From contig NZ_PZJQ01000005.1 in assembly GCF_003206065.1 (NCBI RefSeq), positions 1 through 64,000 on the forward strand: a stretch of 64,000 nucleotides of DNA, written 5' to 3'. The DNA comes from Salinicola halimionae. GTDB taxonomy: Bacteria > Pseudomonadota > Gammaproteobacteria > Pseudomonadales > Halomonadaceae. The number at the start of each line of letters is the position of its first letter. The first letter of the stretch is position 1. The notes beneath the pieces are model-generated. The model was not told the DNA's origin. It ran no database searches and was given only the letters and a program-made list of their open reading frames with translations. The translations under genes were made by a program, and so were the position numbers. Shown here piece after piece: positions 18,577 to 26,950 of this stretch.

Positions 18577-18744
18577 TTAAATGTCAACCGCGCCAGCGAA
18601 TCGAGTTTTACTACCTCCCCCCAGCTTGGGTGCGAAGTGCGCATCGCGCATGCTCACCATCAGCACCTGTTGTCCCAGGATCCTCTGACGAGTCAGAAGG
18701 TTGCCGCCATGGATCACGAAATGGCTGGCAAACATATGCCGATG
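18577..18744 (-). pseudogene. C-terminal remnant of a tyrosine recombinase (phage integrase)
   Basis: About 55 codons on the minus strand, ending in TAA at 18577, resemble the end of a tyrosine integrase: HRHMFASHFVIHGGN, RILGQQVLMVSM, RDAHFAP. Compared with the family pattern (LRHTFASHF, LGH, MRYAHLAP), the arginine is kept, but the late catalytic histidine is Gln (LGQQ) and the nucleophile tyrosine is Asp (MRDAH). The N-terminal part is missing. It ends next to tRNA-Thr(TGT), the usual place for an integrase at its attachment site, so this is a scar of a lost element. Confidence 0.7.
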
Positions 18745-18819
18745 GGGCGATTCGGTTCCTGCCCGCTTCGGTATCGACGCTACGAACGAAAGGGCGCGCG
18801 ATAACGACAGAAAGCAGGG

Positions 18820-18900
18820 ACAAAAAAACGGCCCAACAAGCGTCATCGGGGATGACTGACTCGTGGGCCGTAAACGATCGCAGTAAAGCGACCATGAACT
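18820..18900. repeat. Y-shaped structured element, copy 1 (homologous to 42734-42829)
   Basis: Outer 8-bp stem ACGGCCCA (18828-18835) / TGGGCCGT (18864-18871) encloses inner stem GTCATC (18842-18847) / GATGAC (18851-18856). Seven A lie on the left, so read on the minus strand it ends in seven T like a nested terminator. A small hairpin TCGC/GCGA and the motif GCGACCATGAAC (18888-18899) follow on the plus strand. The same series occurs beside the other tRNA-Thr gene. Confidence 0.75.
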
Positions 18901-19151
18901 CGATTGCGGCTGCACAGAATTGTTTCAGTGCGAGCAGTGCATGGGAGTATTGTCGCCGTTTTGTGGCAAAAATGGGATGCGGGAAATGCAAACAAACGTT
19001 AACACTCAATTTTCATATAAAAAGCAGTTGGTTATCGGCCGGTTTGATATTCCATGTGCCGAAACACCACTGAGTTCATCGGCAATCGACTGGGATCGAG
19101 AGTCGGTAGGGACGGGAGATCCCTTGCGTTAGTTTGTTTGTGGGAGTCGTC

Positions 19152-19763
19152 ATGGAAAATCTAATTGCTTTCACCTTTGCGGCTACGTTGCTCACCTTGA
19201 CTCCTGGGATCGATACGGCGTTAGTGCTCAGAACGGCTTCGATAGAAGGTCCTGGGCAAGCGGTGAAGGCTGCGCTGGGAATCAATGTCGGCTGTTTGCT
19301 TTGGGGGGCCGCGGTTGCCTTTGGCCTGGGCGCTGTCGTTGCCGTGTCAGAATTAGCTTACAGCGTGCTGAAATATTGCGGTGCCGCTTACTTATGCTGG
19401 CTAGGCCTGAACATGTTGCTTTCGCCTCGTCGGAGCATGGGGGCGGTGGGAACGGACTCGGGCAAGCGAGAAAATTGGTTCCTGAAAGGGGTTCTAGGAA
19501 ACGCGCTAAACCCTAAAGTTGGTATCTTCTATGCTTCATTTCTACCTCAGTTCATTCCCCAAGGCAGTTCGTTAGTCTTCTGGACGTTTGGACTCGTGAT
19601 AATTCACGTCATTATCGGCTCGGTATGGTCCTTGACGCTCATCGCAGCAACTCGCCCGCTCGGTCGCTTGCTGCGTAATGCACGAGTAATCCAGTGGATG
19701 GATAGAACCACTGGTATGGTTTTCCTGCTTTTCGCGACTCGCCTGGCATTCAGTAAGCGTTGA
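19152..19763 (+). CDS. LysE/RhtB-family amino-acid exporter
   Basis: A 203-residue polytopic membrane protein. The N-terminus has the family signature LLTLTPGIDTALVLRTA; other markers are GPGQAVKAALGINVG, AAYLCWLGLNML and GVLGNALNPKVGIFYASFLPQF. About six hydrophobic segments are visible. LysE/RhtB proteins export amino acids such as lysine, homoserine or threonine; the substrate here cannot be told. GGAG precedes ATG 19152. It is a single gene, with slightly lower GC than its neighbours, between the integrase scar and the ars operon. Confidence 0.9.
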   Translation: MENLIAFTFAATLLTLTPGIDTALVLRTASIEGPGQAVKAALGINVGCLLWGAAVAFGLGAVVAVSELAYSVLKYCGAAYLCWLGLNMLLSPRRSMGAVGTDSGKRENWFLKGVLGNALNPKVGIFYASFLPQFIPQGSSLVFWTFGLVIIHVIIGSVWSLTLIAATRPLGRLLRNARVIQWMDRTTGMVFLLFATRLAFSKR

Positions 19764-19963
19764 TGTCAGCAAAGCTTGCACCGACAGCATTGGATGGCGT
19801 GATGCCTCTGCGCTCGCTTTGACTAACGGTCGGTGGAAGCGGGTCTCCTGCTGGTTGTTTCGGTTCCCCTCAAAGGTGTAATGCGACGATCGTGGTCGTC
19901 CCCGGATGGGTGACCACCCATGATACGGGGGAGCGAATGAGCTCTCGGCTTCCATTGCCGACA

Positions 19964-19987
19964 ATATGTCTTTAATGTTGGACATAT
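19964..19987. promoter_or_regulatory. Likely ArsR operator at the arsR start
   Basis: Inverted repeat ATATGTC (19964-19970) and GACATAT (19981-19987) with a 10-base spacer, overlapping the arsR start codon at 19986. ArsR repressors bind such dyads in their own promoters and leave on arsenite. No strong ribosome site is seen, so the arsR message may be nearly leaderless. Confidence 0.6.
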
Positions 19988-20336
19988 GGACATAACGATC
20001 GCTACCCAGAGCTTTGCTGCCTTGTCTCAGGAGACGCGTCTCCAGGCCTATCGGCTACTCGTGCGTCATGAGCCCGAGGGGCTTCCGGCGGGCGAAATTG
20101 CGCGTCAGCTATCCGTGCCTCACAACACGATGTCGGCCCATCTTTCGGTGCTGGCTCGAGCCGGTTGGGTGATGTCGCGTCGGCAGAGCCGTTCGATCAT
20201 CTATCGTGCGGATCTCTCGCACATGAAAGAAACGGTCCGATTCCTGGTGCACGACTGCTGCGGCGGCCATCCGGAGGTCTGCGAGCCGTTCCTGGACGTA
20301 TTGGGCGAATGTTCTGTCATTGAAGCCAAGGAGTGA
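19986..20336 (+). CDS. arsR: ArsR/SmtB-family arsenic-responsive repressor
   Basis: A 116-residue winged-helix repressor (ALSQETRLQAYRLLVRHEPEGLPAGEIA, then LSVPHNTMSAHLSVLARAGWV). The Cys pattern is C-terminal: Cys91, Cys92 and Cys99 in CCGGHPEVC. The ELCVCDLC arsenite site of the E. coli type is absent, so the metalloid site differs from the plasmid R773 type. First gene of arsR-arsC-arsH-arsB; a dyad overlaps its start. Confidence 0.92.
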   Translation: MDITIATQSFAALSQETRLQAYRLLVRHEPEGLPAGEIARQLSVPHNTMSAHLSVLARAGWVMSRRQSRSIIYRADLSHMKETVRFLVHDCCGGHPEVCEPFLDVLGECSVIEAKE

Positions 20337-20343
20337 GATCGTC

Positions 20344-20760
20344 ATGAAGCCATTGATCTATCACAACCCCGACTGCGGCACGTCGCGCAACACGCTGGCG
20401 ATGATCGAGGCCTCCGGCGAGATGCCGGAGGTGATCGAGTATCTCGAGACACCGCCCACTCGCGAGCGTCTGATCGAGCTGATCTCGATGATCGGTATCA
20501 CCCCGCGCGAACTGCTGCGCCGCAAGGGAACGCCGTTCGGAGAGCTCGGCCTCGACGATCCGGCCCTGAGCGATGAGCAACTGCTCGACGCGATGATGGC
20601 GCATCCTATCCTGATCAACCGGCCGATTGTGGTGACCGACAAGGGCGCCCGGCTGTGTCGGCCTTCGGAGCGCGTTCTGGCGCTGCTGGCCAGTCCGGTT
20701 GCGACGTTCACCAAGGAAGACGGTGAAGTCGTGCATGCCGATGGGGCGGGGCATGAGTGA
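20344..20760 (+). CDS. arsC: Arsenate reductase (glutaredoxin type)
   Basis: A 138-residue enzyme reducing arsenate to arsenite with glutathione/glutaredoxin. Active-site Cys11 lies in [14 protein letters not shown]; the arginine-rich oxyanion sites are [11 protein letters not shown] and [19 protein letters not shown] 20344 lies seven bases after arsR. The end overlaps arsH by eight bases. Confidence 0.95.
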   Translation: MKPLIYHNPDCGTSRNTLAMIEASGEMPEVIEYLETPPTRERLIELISMIGITPRELLRRKGTPFGELGLDDPALSDEQLLDAMMAHPILINRPIVVTDKGARLCRPSERVLALLASPVATFTKEDGEVVHADGAGHE

Positions 20761-21490
20761 AATGAACGATTCGGTCGATTTCGACGACCTGCCCAATATT
20801 GATCCGGACAAGCTGCAGCCGATCGATGTCGAGGCGCTGATCGGCGCCGATGAACCGCGTCATGCACCGAAAATTCTGGTGCTCTACGGTTCGCTGCGCG
20901 AGCGCTCCTTCTCGCGCCTGGCTTCCGAAGAGGCGGGCCGGCTGCTGCACTGGTACGGCTGCGAGGTACGTAGTTTCGATCCGTCCGGGCTACCGCTACC
21001 GGACGATGCCGAAGCGGAGCACCCCAAGGTGCAGGAGCTGCGCGGTCTCGCCGAATGGTCGGACGGCATGCTATGGGTGAGCCCGGAGCGCCACGGGGTG
21101 ATGACCGGCGTGATGAAGGCGCAGGTCGATTGGATCCCGCTGTCGCTGGGCGGCGTTCGCCCCACCCAAGGCAAGACCCTGGCGGTGATAGAAGTCTCCG
21201 GCGGCAGCCAGAGCTTCAACGCCGTCAATCAGTTACGAATCCTAGGGCGCTGGATGCGGATGATCACGATCCCCAACCAATCTTCCGTGCCCAAGGCGTT
21301 CAACGAGTTCGACGAGGCGGGACGCATGAAGCCGTCACCGCTCTACATGAGAATCGTCGATGTCTGCGAGGAGCTGGTGAAATTTACCTGGCTAACCCGG
21401 GGTCGCTCGGCCTATCTCACCGATCGCTATTCCGAGCGTGTCGAGAGCGCGGAAGCCCTCTCTCGCCGCGTCAACCAAAGCACTCACTAG
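20753..21490 (+). CDS. arsH: Arsenical resistance NADPH-dependent FMN reductase ArsH
   Basis: A 245-residue flavoprotein. The FMN-binding loop [16 protein letters not shown], the [20 protein letters not shown] segment and [15 protein letters not shown] match ArsH, which oxidises trivalent organoarsenicals. ATG 20753 overlaps the end of arsC and has a purine-rich GGGGCGGGG upstream; ATG 20762 is an alternative. The pairing with arsC and arsB supports a role in broad arsenic resistance. Confidence 0.94.
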   Translation: MSEMNDSVDFDDLPNIDPDKLQPIDVEALIGADEPRHAPKILVLYGSLRERSFSRLASEEAGRLLHWYGCEVRSFDPSGLPLPDDAEAEHPKVQELRGLAEWSDGMLWVSPERHGVMTGVMKAQVDWIPLSLGGVRPTQGKTLAVIEVSGGSQSFNAVNQLRILGRWMRMITIPNQSSVPKAFNEFDEAGRMKPSPLYMRIVDVCEELVKFTWLTRGRSAYLTDRYSERVESAEALSRRVNQSTH

Positions 21491-21532
21491 CAGTATTCGC
21501 TAAAAAGTACTCACTGAACTCAAGGTCATTCG

Positions 21533-22846
21533 ATGCTGGCACTGGCTATTTTCGTCATCACCCTGGTTCTGGTGATCTGGCAGCCCAAGGGTCTGGGGAT
21601 CGGTTGGAGTGCGCTGGGCGGCGCGCTGGTAGCGCTACTCGTGGGCGTGGTTCACTGGACGGATGTCGGGATAGTGTGGAACATCGTCTGGGATGCCACG
21701 TTGACCTTCGTCGCGCTGATCATCATCTCGCTGATTCTGGACGAGGCGGGCTTCTTCGCCTGGGCGGCTCTGCACGTCGCGCGTTGGGGCAACGGCAGGG
21801 GGCATCTGCTGTTCCCGATGGTCGTGGTACTGGGTGCGGTCATCGCGGCGTTCTTCGCCAACGATGGGGCGGCGCTGCTGCTGACGCCGATCGTGATCGC
21901 CATCTTGCTGCGCCTGAATTTCTCGCCACCGGCGGCGCTGGTCTTCATCGTCGCCACCGGATTCGTCGCCGACACCACCAGCCTGCCGCTGATCATCTCC
22001 AATCTGGTCAATATCGTCAGTGCCAACTACTTCGATATCGGCTTCGATCGCTATGCCGCGGTCATGGTTCCGGTCAATCTGGTATCGCTGGTCGCGACGC
22101 TGGCCGTGCTCTGGATCGCGTTCGGTCGCCGGATTCCCAAGCTCTATTCGGTCGAAGTGCTCGATGCGCCGCGTTCTGCGATCAAGGATTCGCTGATATT
22201 CCGCGCGGCGTTCCCGCTGCTCGCGGTGCTGCTCGTCGCTTATTTCGTCACCGCGCCGCTGGGCATTCCCATCGCTTTCGTGACGGGGACGGCGGCAATT
22301 CTGTTGATGGCGATCGCCGGGCGCTGGTGGCGCGGCGGGAGTGGCGCGGCCGTGTCGGTGACGGCCGCGCTGAAGGGCGCGCCTTGGCAGATCGTGCTGT
22401 TCTCGATCGGTATGTATCTGGTGGTCTACGGGTTGGGCAACGCCGGTCTGACGAACTACGGCGCCAAGGCGCTGCAGTGGCTGGCGGAACAGGGCGATTT
22501 CGTCGCCACGATCGGCACCGGCTTTCTCTCCGCCATCGTCGCATCAATAATGAACAATCTGCCCTCGACGCTGGTTGGGGCGCTGGCGATCGATCAGGCA
22601 CAGGTGCCGCCGGTAACGCAGGAACTGATGGTCTATGCCAACGTGATCGGCAATGACCTAGGGCCGAAATTCACCCCGATCGGCAGTCTCGCGACGCTCT
22701 TGTGGCTGCATGTGTTGGCCGGCAAGGGCTACAGGATCGGCTGGGGTCAGTACATGAAGATCGGCCTGCTGATCACCCCGCCGGTGCTATTGGCAACGCT
22801 GGTGGCGCTGGTGTTGTGGTTGCCGGCACTGCCTTCCTCTCACTGA
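21533..22846 (+). CDS. arsB: Arsenite efflux pump membrane subunit
   Basis: A 437-residue integral membrane protein of the ArsB type (ion-transporter superfamily), with about 12 hydrophobic segments. Signatures: [59 protein letters not shown], and near the end [15 protein letters not shown] with [19 protein letters not shown]. It extrudes arsenite and completes the operon. No arsA ATPase is present, so transport is probably driven by membrane potential. Confidence 0.95.
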   Translation: MLALAIFVITLVLVIWQPKGLGIGWSALGGALVALLVGVVHWTDVGIVWNIVWDATLTFVALIIISLILDEAGFFAWAALHVARWGNGRGHLLFPMVVVLGAVIAAFFANDGAALLLTPIVIAILLRLNFSPPAALVFIVATGFVADTTSLPLIISNLVNIVSANYFDIGFDRYAAVMVPVNLVSLVATLAVLWIAFGRRIPKLYSVEVLDAPRSAIKDSLIFRAAFPLLAVLLVAYFVTAPLGIPIAFVTGTAAILLMAIAGRWWRGGSGAAVSVTAALKGAPWQIVLFSIGMYLVVYGLGNAGLTNYGAKALQWLAEQGDFVATIGTGFLSAIVASIMNNLPSTLVGALAIDQAQVPPVTQELMVYANVIGNDLGPKFTPIGSLATLLWLHVLAGKGYRIGWGQYMKIGLLITPPVLLATLVALVLWLPALPSSH

Positions 22847-23017
22847 CTCCTGGATTAGCGTCAGGGCATGTGGCCAATGTGACAACCGGATCCCACCTGT
22901 TCGGTGGTTTCGAGCGCGAGGTCGACATCATTGTGCTTCACGACCAAGCGCATGACGCGGGGCGATGTCCGGCTCTATCGGCAGTTGGCTGGCAGTTGAC
23001 GATGGATGCCGATCGGG

Positions 23018-24235
23018 TCAGGCGGCCAACGGCTGCAGCGGCCCGAAACACTCGTAGCGTCGCTCATGAGCGGGGATGCCGCTCGCCTCCAGCAGTTGAT
23101 CGATCTGCCGCATCATGGGGAGCGGCCCACAAAAATAGTAGGTGGCATTGCGTTTGCCGATCCAGGCTTCCATCTCGCCTGCGGTGATCTTTCCGCGTTT
23201 TACATCGGCGTTATTCTGCGTTTCATGCCCGGGTTCGTCGAGGCGGACATGAAGCGTGAAATTGGCGTATTCACAAGCAAGCGCGTCGAGTTCCGCGGCA
23301 AAAGGGCGGACGCCTGCATGTCTGGCGCACTGGATGAAGATGATCGGACGCGAGGCGGAGGCTTCGAGCGCAGCATGGGCCATGGAAATCAGCGGCGTGA
23401 CGCCGACGCCTCCGGCGATGAACACCAGTAGTTGGGCTTCGGCCGTCGGTAGTTCGAGTCTGAAGTTACCACACGGCGGTGTCAGTTCGATCTGGCTGCC
23501 CATGCCAAGCGTGCCATGAATCCGATGTGAAACATCGCCGTCCGGATTGCCGTCGATACCGTCCTCGCGTTTGACACTGATGCGATAGGCGGCTTCGCCC
23601 GGCGCATTGGAGAGGCTGTAGTTGCGCATGGCCGTGTTGCCTTCGGCATCATGCAGACGCAAGGAGACATACTGTCCCGGCTGGTGTCTGGGCAACGGCT
23701 TACCGTCCACGGGGGCCAGATACCAGGACGTGACGTTCTCGCTCTCTGGTTGGCACCCGACGATGGTAAATGGTTTGAATCCCGTCCAGCCCTGGTGTTT
23801 GCGCTGCTGGTCGTAGATCACCTGCTCGCGAGCAATGAATACCTTGGCAAGCTCTTCATAGGCTGCCGCCCAGGCGTCGATGAGCTCGTCCGTAGCGGCA
23901 TTCCCCAGCACTTCCTTGATCGATGCCAGCAGGTTCTCGCCGACGATCGGATAGTGTTCCGGCTGGATAGTCAGCGAGGCGTGCTTCTGGGCGATGACCT
24001 CGATGGCGTCGTTCAGCGCCGCGGGATCATCGAGATGCTGGGCATAAGCCAGGATCGCGCCGGCCAGTGCGCGCTGTTGGGTGCCGGAGTGCTGATGCGC
24101 GGGGTTGAAGTAGCGCTTGACCTCGGGGTTGTGCTCGAACATCCGCGCGTAGAAATGGCGAGTCAGTGTTTCGCCGTGTTGCTGTAGCACCGGAACAGTG
24201 TGTTTGACGAGTTCGATCTGGGCAGCAGTGATCAT
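23018..24235 (-). CDS. hmp: Flavohemoglobin / nitric oxide dioxygenase
   Basis: A 405-residue NO-detoxifying enzyme. The globin domain has proximal His85 (QKHASL); it is followed by the FAD domain (GQYVSLRL, MRNYSLSNAP) and the NAD domain (IAGGVGVTPLISM, YYFCGPLPMM, ECFGP). It converts NO and O2 to nitrate. AAGGAG lies about 10 bases before ATG 24235. Divergent from nsrR across a clear NsrR dyad. Confidence 0.96.
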   Translation of the reverse strand: MITAAQIELVKHTVPVLQQHGETLTRHFYARMFEHNPEVKRYFNPAHQHSGTQQRALAGAILAYAQHLDDPAALNDAIEVIAQKHASLTIQPEHYPIVGENLLASIKEVLGNAATDELIDAWAAAYEELAKVFIAREQVIYDQQRKHQGWTGFKPFTIVGCQPESENVTSWYLAPVDGKPLPRHQPGQYVSLRLHDAEGNTAMRNYSLSNAPGEAAYRISVKREDGIDGNPDGDVSHRIHGTLGMGSQIELTPPCGNFRLELPTAEAQLLVFIAGGVGVTPLISMAHAALEASASRPIIFIQCARHAGVRPFAAELDALACEYANFTLHVRLDEPGHETQNNADVKRGKITAGEMEAWIGKRNATYYFCGPLPMMRQIDQLLEASGIPAHERRYECFGPLQPLAA

Positions 24236-24270
24236 GGGCGGTCGGCTCCTTCAAAAGAGAATAGACATTT

Positions 24271-24293
24271 AATAGGTATTTTATATACCTATT
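24271..24293. promoter_or_regulatory. NsrR operator in the hmp-nsrR intergenic region
   Basis: A 23-bp dyad with 11-1-11 geometry: AATAGGTATTT, one T, then ATATACCTATT. Only one position of the half-sites is mismatched. Spacing and AT-rich arms fit the known NsrR site architecture. It lies between the divergent hmp and nsrR genes. Confidence 0.8.
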
Positions 24294-24336
24294 TAAATAA
24301 GAGTATTATCTACCAAATTTTCAGTGTCAAGCGATC

Positions 24337-24765
24337 ATGAAACTGACGACGCATACCGACTATTCGCTCAGACTGCTGATCTATCTTGCGATCAGACACG
24401 ATGAGATGCCGGCAACGGTGCAGGCGGCGGCAAACCACTACGCTATTTCGAATCATCACCTGGCGAAGGTCGCCCAGACGCTGGTGCAGTTGGGGTATGT
24501 CGCGAGTCTGCGGGGGCGAGGCGGTGGGCTGCGACTGCAACGACCCGCGGAGGTGATCAACATCGGCGGACTCGTGCGCCAGACCGAGAACCTGGAGCTG
24601 CTCGAATGTTTCGGCCCGAACTCGACCTGCCCCATCGAGCCGGGCTGCCGGTTGAAAGGCGTGTTGTACAAAGCGCAGCACGCTTTCCTCGAGGTTCTCG
24701 ACGGTTACGTCCTGGCCGACCTGATCGAAAACCGGGAAGAGTTGAGGTTGCTGCTGTTGAAATGA
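24337..24765 (+). CDS. nsrR: NO-sensing Rrf2-family repressor
   Basis: A 142-residue Fe-S repressor. The winged helix is MKLTTHTDYSLRLLIYLA; the cluster cysteines are Cys91, Cys98 and Cys104 (ECFGPNSTC, then GCRLKGVL), the NsrR pattern. NO destroys the cluster and releases targets such as hmp. The start at 24337 gives the conserved N-terminus but has a weak ribosome site. The downstream gene-free stretch holds a CsrB/RsmY-like RNA. Confidence 0.94.
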   Translation: MKLTTHTDYSLRLLIYLAIRHDEMPATVQAAANHYAISNHHLAKVAQTLVQLGYVASLRGRGGGLRLQRPAEVINIGGLVRQTENLELLECFGPNSTCPIEPGCRLKGVLYKAQHAFLEVLDGYVLADLIENREELRLLLLK

Positions 24766-24864
24766 GCTCTCGCGTTCGACCTGAGTGTTTACATCTCGAC
24801 ACATATCTCTCGGCGATACTTAACTCATTTAAACTTCATAGGCGTTTTTGGGGCGTAAGGTGGT

Positions 24865-25002
24865 TGTACAGCGTCAGGAAGACGCAGTGCCAAGGAAGGT
24901 ATCGCAGGAAGCGATATTCACAGGGATGCATGGCAGGAAGCCATGGCGTATATGCAAGGAAACGCAACGATCTAAACCCGGCCCTAGCGGTCGGGTTTTT
25001 TT
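24865..25002 (+). ncRNA. CsrB/RsmY-type CsrA (RsmA)-sequestering small RNA
   Basis: Three hairpins each show AGGAA in the loop: GCGTC/GACGC (24871-24885), ATCGC/GCGAT (24901-24915) and CATGGC/GCCATG (24929-24945). Unpaired AAGGAAGG, AGGGAT and AAGGAAAC lie between and after them, about six GGA sites in all. The RNA ends in an intrinsic terminator: stem from 24975 to 24997 (AACCCGGCC / GGTCGGGTT), then T to 25002. This is the architecture of RNAs that titrate CsrA/RsmA. The 5' end near 24865 is an estimate; no convincing GacA box or strong promoter was found. Confidence 0.8.
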
Positions 25003-25118
25003 CGTCGGGTTCGAAGGATAATGGATTCTGGTAAGCCGTGGCTAGTGGTGAGCGCTCCCGCTTGCCCGAAGCGGGGAACGACGGGTTTACCGACGGTGCA
25101 GGGAAAAGGGAGGTCGGC

Positions 25119-25598
25119 ATGAACGACAGCGAGAGGCAGGATCGGGTTCGGACCCGTGTCGGGGCGACGCTGCTCGCGGCGACTCTATTGGGTATCGGCG
25201 TGATGGCGGCGCTCGACGAGATCATCTTTCACCAGGTGCTAGCCTGGCACCATTTCGTGGAGACCGACAATTCGGCCCTGGCGCTCGCCTCGGACGGGCT
25301 ACTGCATACACTGGAACTGGTTCTGCTGGTCTTCGGTGCTGCCCTGATGCTGCGTCTGCACGAAACCGGGCGGCACGCAGCCGGCTATCGTGGGGCCGGT
25401 TTTTTGCTCGGGATGGGGGGCTTCCAGCTGTTCGATGGCATTGTCGACCACAAGATCCTGGGGCTTCATCAGGTGCGCTACGTCGACAATCTTCTGGCCT
25501 ACGATCTCGGCTGGAACGCCGCCGGTCTGTTGCTGCTGATCATCGGCTACTGGCTGTTGCGTCGCGCCCGGCGTGGCGAGGCGATGAGTCAACGATGA
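25119..25598 (+). CDS. DUF2243 membrane protein
   Basis: A 159-residue protein with four hydrophobic segments and conserved histidines: DEIIFHQVLAWHHF, LLHTLELVLLVFG, FDGIVDHKILGLHQVR. This pattern matches DUF2243, often encoded beside CtaG-like oxidase assembly proteins. AGGGAGG precedes ATG 25119. The end overlaps the next gene by four bases (ATGA), so they are coupled and probably act together, perhaps in copper or heme-copper handling (inference). Confidence 0.85.
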   Translation: MNDSERQDRVRTRVGATLLAATLLGIGVMAALDEIIFHQVLAWHHFVETDNSALALASDGLLHTLELVLLVFGAALMLRLHETGRHAAGYRGAGFLLGMGGFQLFDGIVDHKILGLHQVRYVDNLLAYDLGWNAAGLLLLIIGYWLLRRARRGEAMSQR

Positions 25599-26356
25599 AC
25601 GGGTTCACGCTGATCTTCGGGCTGCTGGCGGGTCTCTATGGCTGGGGCTGGTGGCGTCTGGAGAGACGCGGGCGGCACTGGCCTCGCTGGCGACTCATCC
25701 TTTTCTGGGGGAGCGCGCTCGCGCTCGCCATCGTGCTGTCACCGCCGCTGATGCAGTGGGCGCATGGGGATTTTCGCGGCCATATGGTGATGCATCTCGT
25801 TGCCGGGATGATCGCCCCGCTAGGGCTGGTAATGGCGGCGCCGGTAACGCTGGCGTTGAGGAACGTGCCTGCCCGCTGGGGGAGGCGCTGGGTCGGATTC
25901 GTGTCGTCACTGCCCATTCGGATATTGAGTCATCCGATCACGGCCGCGGTATTGAATATCGGCGGCATGATGGCGCTCTACCTGACGGACCTGTACGCCG
26001 TCATGCTTCACTCGTTTGGGTTCGCCCTGTGGCTGCACTGGCATTTCATCATCGCGGGATGCCTGTTCAACTGGGCGATCGCAGGACCGGACCCGGCTCC
26101 GCAACGGCCGACCCTCGAATGGCGCTTCGGAGTGCTGGTGGTATCGATGGCGGTGCACGCGATGCTTTCCAAGTGGATGGTCCAGTTTCACTTTCCGGCC
26201 TCGGTTCCTCTCGAACAGGTGCGCCAGGGCGCCGAGCTCATGCTCTACGCTGGCGAGCTGCCGGAAGCCCTGCTGGTCTATCTGTTGGCACGCCAGTGGC
26301 TGCGCTTGCGCTATCGCGACGCGCTAACGGCGTCGGTCGCGTCCGACGCTCGGTGA
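25595..26356 (+). CDS. CtaG-like cytochrome c oxidase assembly membrane protein
   Basis: A 253-residue polytopic membrane protein with the family's His-rich helices: MVMHLVAGMIAPLGLVMAAP, LHSFGFALWLHWHFIIAGC and VHAMLSKWM. It matches the caa3-type (CtaG/DUF1404-like) oxidase assembly family. No oxidase subunit is in the window. It overlaps the DUF2243 gene by four bases. Confidence 0.85.
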   Translation: MNGFTLIFGLLAGLYGWGWWRLERRGRHWPRWRLILFWGSALALAIVLSPPLMQWAHGDFRGHMVMHLVAGMIAPLGLVMAAPVTLALRNVPARWGRRWVGFVSSLPIRILSHPITAAVLNIGGMMALYLTDLYAVMLHSFGFALWLHWHFIIAGCLFNWAIAGPDPAPQRPTLEWRFGVLVVSMAVHAMLSKWMVQFHFPASVPLEQVRQGAELMLYAGELPEALLVYLLARQWLRLRYRDALTASVASDAR

Positions 26357-26813
26357 CTTTAGGCTCGAGAATCCAGCGAAACGCGAGCGAGAGATTCGCG
26401 AGGCAATGGACAAGCTCAATGCCAATCGAAGCAATACGCCACCGCCGCTGAAACTCGGCGGAGTTATTTTACCCGGGCTTCCAAACCAACGCCGTAGGCT
26501 CGCGGTTTTTGGCTTGACGGCTTTCCCATCGAGTTCTGCTGTCTGCTCGATCGCTCGGCTTGCCCAAGGCGTGAGTTCCTGTCGAAAACTTGTACAAAGA
26601 TTTTTTTATGTAGGGCAAAAGTACGAGTAAATTCATACCGACCTCGATTTGAAAACTGCCTGCCGGCATGGATCATTTGTCATGGGAAAGGTGGTGGTTG
26701 ATTATTTTAATATATTGATATAAAAGGATTTTCAAGATATTTTTCCGCTAAATTGGATAAGAGTGCCTCGTGACCAGGGCGAGAAATTGTACGTAGCGCG
26801 ATCTAAATAAAGT
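26357..26813. other. Intergenic stretch upstream of the chemoreceptor gene
   Basis: A GC-rich hairpin (CCGCCG, eight-base loop, CGGCGG, then AGTTATTTT) near 26445 may end the ctaG transcript. After it the sequence becomes AT-rich with no coding signal. The next landmark is the FliA promoter at 26814. Confidence 0.5.
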
Positions 26814-26840
26814 TAAGTTTTTCTATACGCCTGCCGATAG
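26814..26840 (+). promoter_or_regulatory. Sigma-28 (FliA) promoter of the chemoreceptor gene
   Basis: TAAG (26814-26817), exactly 15 bases, then GCCGATAG (26833-26840), against the consensus TAAA-N15-GCCGATAA. It lies about 110 bases upstream of the methyl-accepting chemotaxis gene, a classic FliA target. Confidence 0.78.
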
Positions 26841-26950
26841 AACGTCTCGCGGCATGGAGCGAATTCTCCCATCGGAGAACTTCCCGCTTGCCGAGACCAG
26901 TTCCACTCGCCCTGAGGCCAGAGCCAAGGGCAACTATCGGGGCTTTTGCC

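Larger units (their letters stand above)
18566..19151. other. Gene-poor stretch between the tRNA cluster and the LysE-type gene
   Basis: Apart from the integrase remnant and the structured element, nothing convincingly coding is seen. The part after about 18900 is AT-richer than the surrounding chromosome, in keeping with leftover foreign DNA. Confidence 0.6.

Noticed and set aside
24781..24865. GacA-type activating sequence upstream of the CsrB/RsmY-like RNA
   Set aside because: No stretch matches TGTAAG-N6-CTTACA well enough; the nearest (around 24855) fits only one half-site.
26406..26630. 74-codon frame between ctaG and the chemoreceptor
   Set aside because: No ribosome site, no recognisable protein features, and it crosses a hairpin that looks like a terminator.
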